Source: JAEUIA01 sp034440255 (lineage in GTDB: Bacteria; Planctomycetota; UBA1135; GCA-002686595). From it: DNA of 20,910 nt. Position numbers and translations under genes: made by a program. Of this stretch, positions 14,610-20,910 are shown one piece after another (position 1 is the first letter of the stretch; the number at the start of each line of letters is the position of its first letter). Location: NCBI GenBank assembly GCA_034440255.1, contig JAWXBU010000055.1, positions 1 through 20,910 on the forward strand, written 5' to 3'. A model generated the notes under the pieces. It was not told the origin of the DNA. It made no database searches and saw nothing but the letters and a program-made list of their open reading frames with translations.

Positions 14610-16637
14610 ATGCGCCCGTTCGACCTCTCGATTTGCACTCTGGTCGCGGCATTTTCCACGCTGACCGGCTGCTCACGCAGCGGATCCTCCGACGGCGGCG
14701 CGTCGAGCGCTGCGACCACGATCTTCGTGGCACCCGCGGCACGCGGCGCCGGCGATGGCTCTTCGTGGGCGAACGCGCTGGGTTCCGTCGCATTCGCGTT
14801 GGAGAGCGCGCAACCAGGACAAGAGATCTGGGTCGAGTCAGGCACCTACCGCCCGGTCGGTCACGGCGGTGCGCGCGACGCGACCTTCCACTTGATGCAG
14901 GGCGTCGCTCTGCGCGGCGGATTCGGCGGCAGCGAGACGAGCCTCGCCGATCGCGATCCGCACAACGCGCCTTCGATCTTGGACGGCGACCTCAACGGTG
15001 ACGACGCACCGAATTTCGAGCAGCGCTCGGACAACTGCTACCACGTCGTCACTGCCCACGAAGTGACCGAAGCGGTGCTCGAGAACTTCACCGTGCGCGG
15101 TGGATACGCCGATGGACCCGCGCTCGGTCCGCACGTCGAGAGCGGCGACCAGGGCAGCGGCATGACCGTGTTCCATGCGCATCCGCTCGTGATGAATTGC
15201 CGCTTCACCGACAACTGGGCGGAGAATCACGGCACGGTCAACGACCACGGCGGTGGTGTCTTCGAAGACTGCGTTTTCGACTCGAATTACGCCGACAAAC
15301 TTGGCGCCGGGTTGTACTTCCACGATCACGTCGAAGCACACGCTCTGCGCTGTCGATTCGTCGGCAACCTGACCGCGGGCGAGGGCGGAGGCGCATACAG
15401 CCGCAGTGCGCACCACTCGACGTTCGAGGACTGCACGTTCCTCGACAATCGCGCCGATCAGGGCGCCGGGATGTACATGTCGGTGGACAGCGGAACTTCC
15501 CTCACGAACTCCTATTTCGAGGGCAACAAGGCGCGACTCGGCGGCGGCGGATTGTTCGTCGATCATGCGTTCGGTCACGTCGCCGACTGCACGTTCGTGG
15601 AGAACGAAGCGGGCTTCGACATCGTCGACGGTGCCGGCGGCGCAGGCGGCAGCGGCGGCGGCGGCATCTGGATCGGCGGCGGTGCACCGATCGTGGAGGA
15701 CTGCGTGTTCGATTCGAACATCGCGTCACTCGGCGCGGGCGTTTACCACATCGACGAAAGTCAGGCGATCGTGCGGCGCTGCGACTTCACACGCGGTTTT
15801 GCGTACGAAGCCGGCGGCCTGTACGCGCTGCAGTCCGCGGTCACCGTCGAGGACTGTTCGTTCGTCGAGAACACGGCTCTAGGCGGCACGTTCTCGGTCG
15901 GTGGCGGATTGAGCCTCTACTTCGCGGACGCGATGGTGCGTCGCTGTGATTTCATTCGCAACACTGCGCAACTCGGCGGCGGCGGTGCGTACGCAGAAGG
16001 TGCTGCTCCGACGCTCGATGGTTGTCGCTTCGAAGGCAACGTCTCGGAGAAGGCGCCGCAAGGTTGGGGCGGCGGCTTCATGGCCGGCTACTTCACGCAC
16101 GTGCGGCTCGCGAACTGCTCGTTCGAAGGCAATCGCGCGCGTCGCGGCGGAGCGGTGTTCGCGATCGCATTCGCCGAACCGACGTTCGTGAACGTCACGA
16201 TCGTCGGCAATCGCGCGACACAAGACGGCGGCGGAGTGCTGGCCTTCGCCTCGTCGAACGTGAACATGGCGAACTCGATCGTCTGGAACAACTTCCCGGT
16301 AGCTTTCGGCGGCGCCGCAGTCACCCTCGCGCACGTCTGCGTCGAAGGCGGCGCCGCGGGAGCAGGCAATCACGGACTCGATCCGCTCTTCACGACGATG
16401 CCCTCGCCCGGTCGCGACGGTCTGTGGGCGACGAACGACGACGTGCGTGGCGATCTGCGCCTCGACTTCGGGTCGCCGTGTCGAGACGCGGGGGACAACG
16501 GTCGTTTGCTCGAGAGCGAGAGCGCGGACCTCGATGCTCACGCGCGCTTCGTCGACGATCCGCTGACTAGAGACACCGGTGTCGGCGGTGCACCCATCGT
16601 CGATTTCGGCTCGTTCGAAGCGGGCTCGAGGCCGTGA
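14610..16637 (+). CDS. Right-handed parallel beta-helix lipoprotein
   Basis: The product is 675 aa from ATG 14610; the open frame continues upstream but runs antisense through hipBA and is rejected. The N-terminus is a lipoprotein signal with lipobox LTGC (Cys21). A Ser/Gly/Ala linker follows, then an IFVAPAARGAGDGSSWANAL block that opens many bacterial beta-helix proteins. Residues about 150-560 are repeats of roughly 22-28 aa with pattern D-C-x-F-x-x-N-x-A-x-x-G-G-G (for example EDCVFDSNYADKLGAGLYF), diagnostic of a right-handed beta-helix. The tail (about 560-675), DPLF then GDLRLDFGSPCRDAGDN and VDFGSFEAG, fits a choice-of-anchor Q type C-terminus. It is likely a surface-exposed carbohydrate-binding or adhesive protein; no catalytic residues were identified. 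It shares its promoter region with the HipB operator array. Confidence 0.87.
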   Translation: MRPFDLSICTLVAAFSTLTGCSRSGSSDGGASSAATTIFVAPAARGAGDGSSWANALGSVAFALESAQPGQEIWVESGTYRPVGHGGARDATFHLMQGVALRGGFGGSETSLADRDPHNAPSILDGDLNGDDAPNFEQRSDNCYHVVTAHEVTEAVLENFTVRGGYADGPALGPHVESGDQGSGMTVFHAHPLVMNCRFTDNWAENHGTVNDHGGGVFEDCVFDSNYADKLGAGLYFHDHVEAHALRCRFVGNLTAGEGGGAYSRSAHHSTFEDCTFLDNRADQGAGMYMSVDSGTSLTNSYFEGNKARLGGGGLFVDHAFGHVADCTFVENEAGFDIVDGAGGAGGSGGGGIWIGGGAPIVEDCVFDSNIASLGAGVYHIDESQAIVRRCDFTRGFAYEAGGLYALQSAVTVEDCSFVENTALGGTFSVGGGLSLYFADAMVRRCDFIRNTAQLGGGGAYAEGAAPTLDGCRFEGNVSEKAPQGWGGGFMAGYFTHVRLANCSFEGNRARRGGAVFAIAFAEPTFVNVTIVGNRATQDGGGVLAFASSNVNMANSIVWNNFPVAFGGAAVTLAHVCVEGGAAGAGNHGLDPLFTTMPSPGRDGLWATNDDVRGDLRLDFGSPCRDAGDNGRLLESESADLDAHARFVDDPLTRDTGVGGAPIVDFGSFEAGSRP

Positions 16638-16749
16638 ACCGCGGCATCGCTCCCGTTCTGATGCGGGTACGCTGACGGTGCGGTCGCACCGGCGATCGCG
16701 ACTCTCCCGATTCCCACGGCGCGCGCGAGGTGAGCCCGACTGCGGGATC

Positions 16750-17214
16750 TCACTCGGCCTGCGCCGAAATGCGCGCGGCTCCGTCGCCGTCGAATTCCAC
16801 GCGCAAGAGCACGGGACTGCAGCACACAGGACAGTCTTCTACGTACTCCTGCGTGCCGCCGGTGACATCGACTGGCACGACGATCGGTTCGCCGCAGGAG
16901 GGGCATGTGTAAGTCGCGTCCGGAGCCGAGGCGGTCGCGCTCTCCTCCGGCGGTTTCTCCGCGAGGCGCGAATTCGCGCGCGGCGCGTAGTCGAACAAGT
17001 CGTCGAGTTCGAAGGTCTGTGCGCTCGCCGTGTTGAGCGCGCGCAGAACCTTGCCCATCACGCGCGGCGTCAACCGGCGACCCTTGACCGCGCGTGCCAC
17101 CATTTTGTGCGTGAGCTGCTCGTCGGACGCAGCGACGAGATCTTGCGCAGTCAATTCGTGACGCGTGAGCAGTTCACCGATGGGTTGGGGACCTAGATCG
17201 CGCTCTTCGGTCAT
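16750..17214 (-). CDS. Two-part protein: small helical domain plus CPXCG zinc-ribbon-like tail
   Basis: The product is 154 aa from ATG 17214, chosen because upstream codons lack family-like sequence. Residues about 8-76 form a helical, basic segment (PIGELLTRHELTAQDLVAAS, then QLTHKMVARAVKGRRLTP) that resembles small uncharacterised proteins and may bind nucleic acid. A Pro/Glu/Ala/Ser-rich linker (77-101) follows. Residues 102-142 (YTCPSCGEPI then EDCPVCCSPV) carry Cys104, 107, 128 and 131, matching the CPXCG cysteine-rich family (PF14255), probably zinc-binding. Function is unknown. The gene lies downstream of the S4 protein, separated by 94 bp containing two hairpins, so it probably has its own promoter. 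Confidence 0.75.
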   Translation of the reverse strand: MTEERDLGPQPIGELLTRHELTAQDLVAASDEQLTHKMVARAVKGRRLTPRVMGKVLRALNTASAQTFELDDLFDYAPRANSRLAEKPPEESATASAPDATYTCPSCGEPIVVPVDVTGGTQEYVEDCPVCCSPVLLRVEFDGDGAARISAQAE

Positions 17215-17255
17215 GGCGAGAGGATGAGTGAGACGCTCGAGTCGTGGTGTCGTGT

Positions 17256-17290
17256 GCCAGCTCGAACTGGCCGTGCTCGCACAGAGCACG
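17256..17290 (-). terminator. Two adjacent hairpins after the tgt-S4 genes
   Basis: CGTGCTC (17272-17278) pairs with GAGCACG (17284-17290) around a 5-nt loop. GCCAG (17256-17260) pairs with CTGGC (17267-17271) around a 6-nt loop. On the minus strand they begin 19 bp after the S4 stop. There is no T-tract, so termination is plausible but unproven. Confidence 0.35.
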
Positions 17291-17308
17291 ACCGTCGAGC
17301 CATTCACT

Positions 17309-17542
17309 TCACGCCGGTTTGGCCGGCGCGGCCAGCAACTCGATCGTCACTTCGCCCGTCTGAATGCGTTGGCCCGCGCGCACTTTGCACGCCTTGCGCA
17401 ACTCGACGACACCGTCGACTTGCACGACACCGGACGCGACGAGCTGCTTCGCTTCACCGCCGCTCGCGCTGATGCCTTGCAGTTTCAGGAGGCGGTGGAG
17501 TTCGATGAATTCGTCGCGGAGTTGGAATTGTTGGTTGGTCAT
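17309..17542 (-). CDS. S4-domain RNA-binding protein, YbcJ-like
   Basis: This 77-aa protein consists almost entirely of an S4 fold: FIELHRLLKLQGISASGGEA, KQLVASGVVQVDG, then a basic K-A-C-K-V-R-A-G-Q-R-I strand. The G-G-E-A-K-x-L-V-x-x-G-x-V-x-V-D-G signature is that of the YbcJ/COG2501 group, small presumed RNA-binding proteins. Its ATG (17542-17540) overlaps the TGA of the tgt fusion (17541-17539) as ATGA, a sign of translational coupling. Neighbouring a tRNA-modifying enzyme, it may help bind tRNA or rRNA; this is inference. A longer upstream frame was rejected because it overlaps tgt and lacks S4 homology. Confidence 0.82.
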   Translation of the reverse strand: MTNQQFQLRDEFIELHRLLKLQGISASGGEAKQLVASGVVQVDGVVELRKACKVRAGQRIQTGEVTIELLAAPAKPA

Positions 17543-19656
17543 GGAGTGGATCGTGCGTCCTGGAATTGAGGGTGGCCGCGGATGATCCGCTCGAAGGCCG
17601 GGCGTTCGTGAAGAGGAATTTCGGCGGGGAACTGCGCGGCCGATCGACTCCAACGTTGGAGCCACTCGAACCTGAGCATCTCATACCGGCTTTCTGCGCG
17701 CACACGGTACGCGCTCGGCGTCAAAGCGATCGTGGTTTCCACTTTTGCTCCGGCAGAACGTCCGCGAGCTACGTGAAAACCGGCAGCGAGGAGAGCCACG
17801 CGGTTCGCGGTCGAACAGGTGTAGGTGTAGAGCTCGGCGGATGCGCGCCCACACGCCTCGAAGAGTCGGCGAAAGGTCTCCAGCGTCCACGCGTCGCCGG
17901 CGGTCTTGGGCGAAAACATGTCGTAGAAAATCAGGTCGGGGAGCGTGGTCGTCTCGCCCAGCGTTTCCGGGAAAGAGCCGGCGACCAGCTCCCAAGTCAA
18001 GTCTGTATGTGCACGCGAGCGCCAACGACCTTCGCGCAAGATCGCCGCCGGTCCGGCATGACGGAGGTAGGGAAACAGATGCTCGTAGCGATACGCGAGG
18101 CGCAAAGGATCGAGATCGTTTTCGAAGCTGACGATGTGCAGAGGGCGGACGGGATCCGACGCGGCCGCGCGCTCATAGCAGTCGATGGCCGCCATCGCGT
18201 TCGCTGCTGCGCCGAGTCCGACGTCCCACACGACGAGCGGTGCGAGCGCGCTCGAGGCCTGGTCGATCGAACACGCGTCGATCGACGATCGGGCGTCGAC
18301 GGCCGCGCGCTCCGACGCTTCGTCGACGGAGACCCGCAAGCGTTCTGCCAGTCCCGATTGCTCGACGTAGAGTTCGCGCGCCTCGATGATCGGCGGCGTG
18401 CGCGAGTGCATGATCTCGCCCGACGAAATCTGACGGATGCTCGCGAAGCCTTCCTTCGCGACGTGCACTTCGTAGTCGCCGAGCGAACGCGTGCGAACGC
18501 GCTTCGGCGGTTCGGGAATCGTCGGGTGCTCGAGGTCCGACCCATTCAAGATGAGGCGTTTTTCTCGGTACAAAGTGCTGAACGTGCCCGCCAGGATGCT
18601 CGCGCGGATCTCGCGCATGAGCTGGTGATAGAAGTGGATGTTGTGCAGACCGAGCAGTTGCCAGCCGAGCACTTCTTCCGTCTTCGCGAGGTGGTGCAAG
18701 TAAGCGCGTGAGTAGCGCGAACACGTCATGCAGCTGCAATTCGGATCGAGCGCCGACTCTGCGAGCTTGTAAACGCCGCGCCGGATCTGCACTTCGCCGC
18801 GCGAGGTGAAGGCGCTGCCGCGCTGCGCGAATTGTGTCGGGATGATGCAGTCGAACATGTCGACGCCGCGATGCACGCCTTCGAGCACGTCGATCGGCGT
18901 ACCGACGCCCATCAAGTAGCGCGGTTTGTCCTCGGGCAGGAGTTTCGCCGTGAATGCGCACACGTCTTCGCGCTGTGCTTTCGATTCACCGACGGCGAGT
19001 CCGCCGATCGCATAGCCGTCGAACGGAAGATCGGTGAGCTGGCGCGCGCTCTCGCGACGCAGATCCGTGAACAGGGCGCCTTGCACGATGCCGAAGAGTG
19101 CCGCAGGCGAATCACCGCGTGCGGCGAGACTGCGCACGGCCCAACGGTGCGTCAATTCGAGTGCTTTTCGAGCCGTGGCTTCGTCGGCCGTCGACGCGAT
19201 GCACTGATCGAGCGCCATCATGATGTCGCTCTGAATCGCGAGCTGCGTCTCGATGCTCGTCTCGGGCGAGAGCAGGATCGTGCGGCCGTCGACGTAGCTC
19301 TTGAACGTCGCACCTTGTTCGCTGAGCGAGAGAGAGTGCGGCAGCGAGAAGATCTGGTAGCCGCCCGAATCGGTGAGGACGGAGCGCTTCCACGACATGA
19401 AGTTGTGGATGCCGCGCAGGCGACGGAAGACGTCGACACCGGGACGCAGCAGGAGGTGATACGTGTTCGCGAGGAGGATTTGAGAGCCGGAGTCCTCGAG
19501 CGATTGCGTCAATTGCGCTTTGACGGTCGCTTGCGTGCCGACGGGCATGAAGAGGGGAGTGAGCACTTCGCCGTGCAAAGTGGTCAGCCGCGCAGCACGT
19601 GCTGAGGAGTCGCTCGCTTGGGCTTCGACTTGGAAGGGGAGTCGAGTGGAGGGCAT
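17539..19656 (-). CDS. tgt: tRNA-guanine transglycosylase fused to an MnmC-like methyltransferase domain
   Basis: The product is 705 aa from ATG 19656; usual Tgt enzymes are about 375 aa. Residues 1-378 are bacterial Tgt, which exchanges G34 for preQ1 in GUN-anticodon tRNAs. Visible are DSGGYQIFSL (catalytic D96), GGLAVGE (218-224), the nucleophile segment FDCIIPTQFAQRG (D269) and zinc ligands C307, C309, C312 and H338. Residues about 393-650 match COG4121/MnmC-type SAM methyltransferases: GEIMHSRTPPIIEARELYVE, the SAM loop VVWDVGLGAAANAM (475-488), acidic SFENDLD (510-516), FYDMFSPK (577-584) and GAKVETTIAL (636-645). MnmC's methyltransferase domain finishes mnm5U34. The FAD oxidase half of MnmC is absent. 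A single polypeptide could thus join two wobble-base modifications. It follows fabI by 85 bp and overlaps the S4 gene. Confidence 0.88.
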   Translation of the reverse strand: MPSTRLPFQVEAQASDSSARAARLTTLHGEVLTPLFMPVGTQATVKAQLTQSLEDSGSQILLANTYHLLLRPGVDVFRRLRGIHNFMSWKRSVLTDSGGYQIFSLPHSLSLSEQGATFKSYVDGRTILLSPETSIETQLAIQSDIMMALDQCIASTADEATARKALELTHRWAVRSLAARGDSPAALFGIVQGALFTDLRRESARQLTDLPFDGYAIGGLAVGESKAQREDVCAFTAKLLPEDKPRYLMGVGTPIDVLEGVHRGVDMFDCIIPTQFAQRGSAFTSRGEVQIRRGVYKLAESALDPNCSCMTCSRYSRAYLHHLAKTEEVLGWQLLGLHNIHFYHQLMREIRASILAGTFSTLYREKRLILNGSDLEHPTIPEPPKRVRTRSLGDYEVHVAKEGFASIRQISSGEIMHSRTPPIIEARELYVEQSGLAERLRVSVDEASERAAVDARSSIDACSIDQASSALAPLVVWDVGLGAAANAMAAIDCYERAAASDPVRPLHIVSFENDLDPLRLAYRYEHLFPYLRHAGPAAILREGRWRSRAHTDLTWELVAGSFPETLGETTTLPDLIFYDMFSPKTAGDAWTLETFRRLFEACGRASAELYTYTCSTANRVALLAAGFHVARGRSAGAKVETTIALTPSAYRVRAESRYEMLRFEWLQRWSRSAAQFPAEIPLHERPAFERIIRGHPQFQDARSTP

Positions 19657-19741
19657 GACCGGAGGGGGCGCGAAAGGGAAGAGAGGCGCAACTGGGGACC
19701 GGCACAGAATCCTCCACTGGCTGGGCGCGGCGACCGCCGCG

Positions 19742-20515
19742 TCAGACACCCATGATGTGATACCCGGCGTCGACGTACACGATGCTGCCCGTGATGCCGC
19801 GCGACAAGGGACTCGCGAGGAACAAGCAACTGTCGCCGACTTCATCGGCCGTGACATTGCGACGCAACGGCGCGTGCTCGGCGATGTGATCGAGAATCTC
19901 GGTGAAGCCCGTCACTCCCGAGGCCGACAGCGTGCGGATCGGACCGGCGCTGATCGCATTCACGCGAATGCCGCGCGGACCCAGATCATGAGCGAGGTAG
20001 CGCACGCTCGCTTCGAGCGCTGCTTTCGCGATGCCCATGACGTTGTAGTTCTGCACGACGCGCTCGCCGCCGATGTAGGTCAACGTCACGATCGAGCCCT
20101 GACGACCTTCCATCAGCGGCAGCGCTCGACGCGTGATCGCGGTCAACGAGTACGCCGACACTTCGTGCGCGAGCATGTAGCCTTCGCGCGACGTGTTGAA
20201 GAAGTCGCCGACCAGTTCCTCGCGCTTCGCGAACGCGACGCCGTGCAGGAGAAAATCGACGCCGCCGAATTCTGCTCCGACGACTCTGAAGACTTCGTCG
20301 ATCGTCTCGGGCTGCGTGACGTCGCACGAGAGGCACAACGATCCGGGCATTTCCGCGGACAGTTCCCGCACGCTCTTTTCCATGCGTTCACCCATGTAGG
20401 TGAACGCGAGGCGCATGCCTTGGCGCGCTACCGATTGAGCGCACGCCCAGGCGATCGAGCGTTTGTTGGCGACGCCGAAGATGACGCCGGTCTTGCCTTC
20501 GAGAAGTTTTTCCAA
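19742..20515 (-). CDS. fabI: Enoyl-[acyl-carrier-protein] reductase (NADH), FabI
   Basis: FabI catalyses the last step of each fatty-acid elongation cycle, reducing trans-2-enoyl-ACP. The nucleotide-binding signature GVANKRSIAW is at 14-23. Catalytic Tyr157 (NYNVMG) and Lys164 form the Y-x6-K motif, with Tyr147 in LTYIGGER, almost the E. coli numbering (Y146, Y156, K163). RVNAISAGPIRTLSASGV is the FabI-specific block and separates it from FabG. TTG 20515 was chosen: it gives 257 aa beginning MEKLLEGKTG as in relatives, with GGA upstream. The frame is open to ATG 20770 and includes GTG 20587, but that extension shows no homology. The gene leads the fabI-tgt-S4 series. Confidence 0.9.
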   Translation of the reverse strand: MEKLLEGKTGVIFGVANKRSIAWACAQSVARQGMRLAFTYMGERMEKSVRELSAEMPGSLCLSCDVTQPETIDEVFRVVGAEFGGVDFLLHGVAFAKREELVGDFFNTSREGYMLAHEVSAYSLTAITRRALPLMEGRQGSIVTLTYIGGERVVQNYNVMGIAKAALEASVRYLAHDLGPRGIRVNAISAGPIRTLSASGVTGFTEILDHIAEHAPLRRNVTADEVGDSCLFLASPLSRGITGSIVYVDAGYHIMGV

Positions 20516-20755
20516 GTCGAATTCCGCTGCGGGTGAGGGGGTTGTGCGCCGCGACGGCGACGCGCGGCGGATCGTAGAAGTCTCCACAACCGATCGCCAG
20601 CACTGCCGGAGCGCGTTGTGGGGAAGGCGGGTTGTCGAAACCGTGCACAGGGGCGTTTTTGGGCCGAATTCGGGCCTCCGCACCCGGCGCGAGGGCCCCG
20701 CCGTAGACTCCGCGTGTCGACGTCGAGCGCAACCGGAACGAGGAGGGAAGTCCAA
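20516..20755. promoter_or_regulatory. Divergent intergenic region between fabI and the right-edge gene
   Basis: There is no gene in these 240 bp. On the minus strand TACGAT (20576-20571) could be the fabI -10, giving a ~50-nt leader and arguing against a start at 20587. On the plus strand TAGACT (20704-20709) could serve the right-edge gene. No good -35 was found for either. Confidence 0.3.
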
Positions 20756-20910
20756 GTGAAGGAGAAGCAAATGGAGGCCGCGAGTGGTTTACGAGCGGGC
20801 GTTCAGCACGAGCTGCACGCACCGCAGGCACGGCACGCTGCGCAAAGTGGCGCACCCGAGGTCCGCGCGCGCGAGCCGGGGGCGCTGTGTGAGCCGGAGA
20901 TGCTGTGTGA
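20756..20910 (+). CDS. N-terminus of an unidentified protein (runs off right edge)
   Basis: There are 51 codons open to the window end from GTG 20756, preceded by AGGAGG (20741-20746, 9-nt spacing), one of the best ribosome sites in the window. In-frame ATG 20771 is an alternative, preceded by AAGGAG (20759-20764, 6-nt spacing). The residues seen are MKEKQMEAASGLRAGVQ and an Ala/His/Arg/Glu-rich continuation ending in two nearby Cys. There is no signal peptide or recognisable motif. The call rests on the ribosome sites and position divergent from fabI. Confidence 0.4.
   Translation, partial: MKEKQMEAASGLRAGVQHELHAPQARHAAQSGAPEVRAREPGALCEPEMLC

Noticed and set aside
16664..16695. GGTGCGgtCGCACC inverted repeat as a terminator after the beta-helix gene
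   Set aside because: The loop would be only 2-4 nt, the stem is short and no T-tract follows; not distinguishable from GC-rich background.
19657..19857. 67-codon N-terminal extension of the tgt fusion
   Set aside because: It would overlap the 3' end of fabI and shows no Tgt homology. Tgt sequence starts right after ATG 19656.
20516..20770. N-terminal extension of fabI to ATG 20770 or GTG 20587
   Set aside because: FabI proteins begin a few residues before the GVAN nucleotide loop. The TTG 20515 start gives catalytic residue numbers nearly identical to E. coli FabI.

Overview
The window is high-GC chromosomal DNA from an environmental bacterium, most likely a planctomycete. Three things point there. 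There is an ECF-type sigma factor divergently paired with a Ser/Thr kinase carrying a membrane segment and helical repeats. There are two large secreted paralogs ending in a Cys-rich C-GDG-x(4-5)-CPC-N-x(5)-G-x-GC domain. There is also a beta-helix lipoprotein of a kind common in that phylum. This assignment is inference, since no rRNA or other phylogenetic marker is present. No tRNA, rRNA, transposase, integrase or CRISPR array was found.

Left part (1-4541): the start of a lipoprotein with Lys/Ala/Glu/Pro pentapeptide repeats runs off the left edge on the minus strand. It is divergent, across a hairpin-rich 251-bp gap, from the first large secreted paralog (500-3010). A DbpA-type DEAD-box RNA helicase follows (3102-4541).

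Accessory-looking insert (4588-6503): a COG2865-like gene (AlbA_2 DNA-binding plus GHKL-like ATPase domains) has two in-frame stop codons inside the first conserved motif. It overlaps a small unknown gene. Codon use here looks less GC-biased than in the flanks.

Signalling block (6519-10040): an ECF-like sigma factor and a 962-aa receptor-type Ser/Thr kinase are transcribed divergently from a 48-bp gap. The second secreted paralog (10252-12705) follows and ends at a strong bidirectional hairpin terminator shared with hipA.

HipBA module (12783-14463): hipB and hipA overlap on the minus strand. In front of hipB are four palindromic sites, centred 62, 60 and 62 bp apart, that fill the divergent region toward a beta-helix lipoprotein (14610-16637). 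The HipA carries Ala where E. coli HipA has its autophosphorylated Ser150.

Right part (16750-20910): a minus-strand group reads fabI, then a Tgt enzyme fused to an MnmC-like methyltransferase domain, then an S4 RNA-binding protein overlapping it by ATGA, then a two-part protein with a CPXCG zinc-ribbon-like tail. A plus-strand gene starting at about 20756 runs off the right edge.

Several genes lack a Shine-Dalgarno sequence and instead have a -10-like hexamer ending 7-8 nt before the start codon, which suggests leaderless mRNAs. The strongest leads are the HipB operator array with the altered HipA loop, the Tgt-MnmC fusion, and the doubly interrupted AlbA_2/ATPase cassette.
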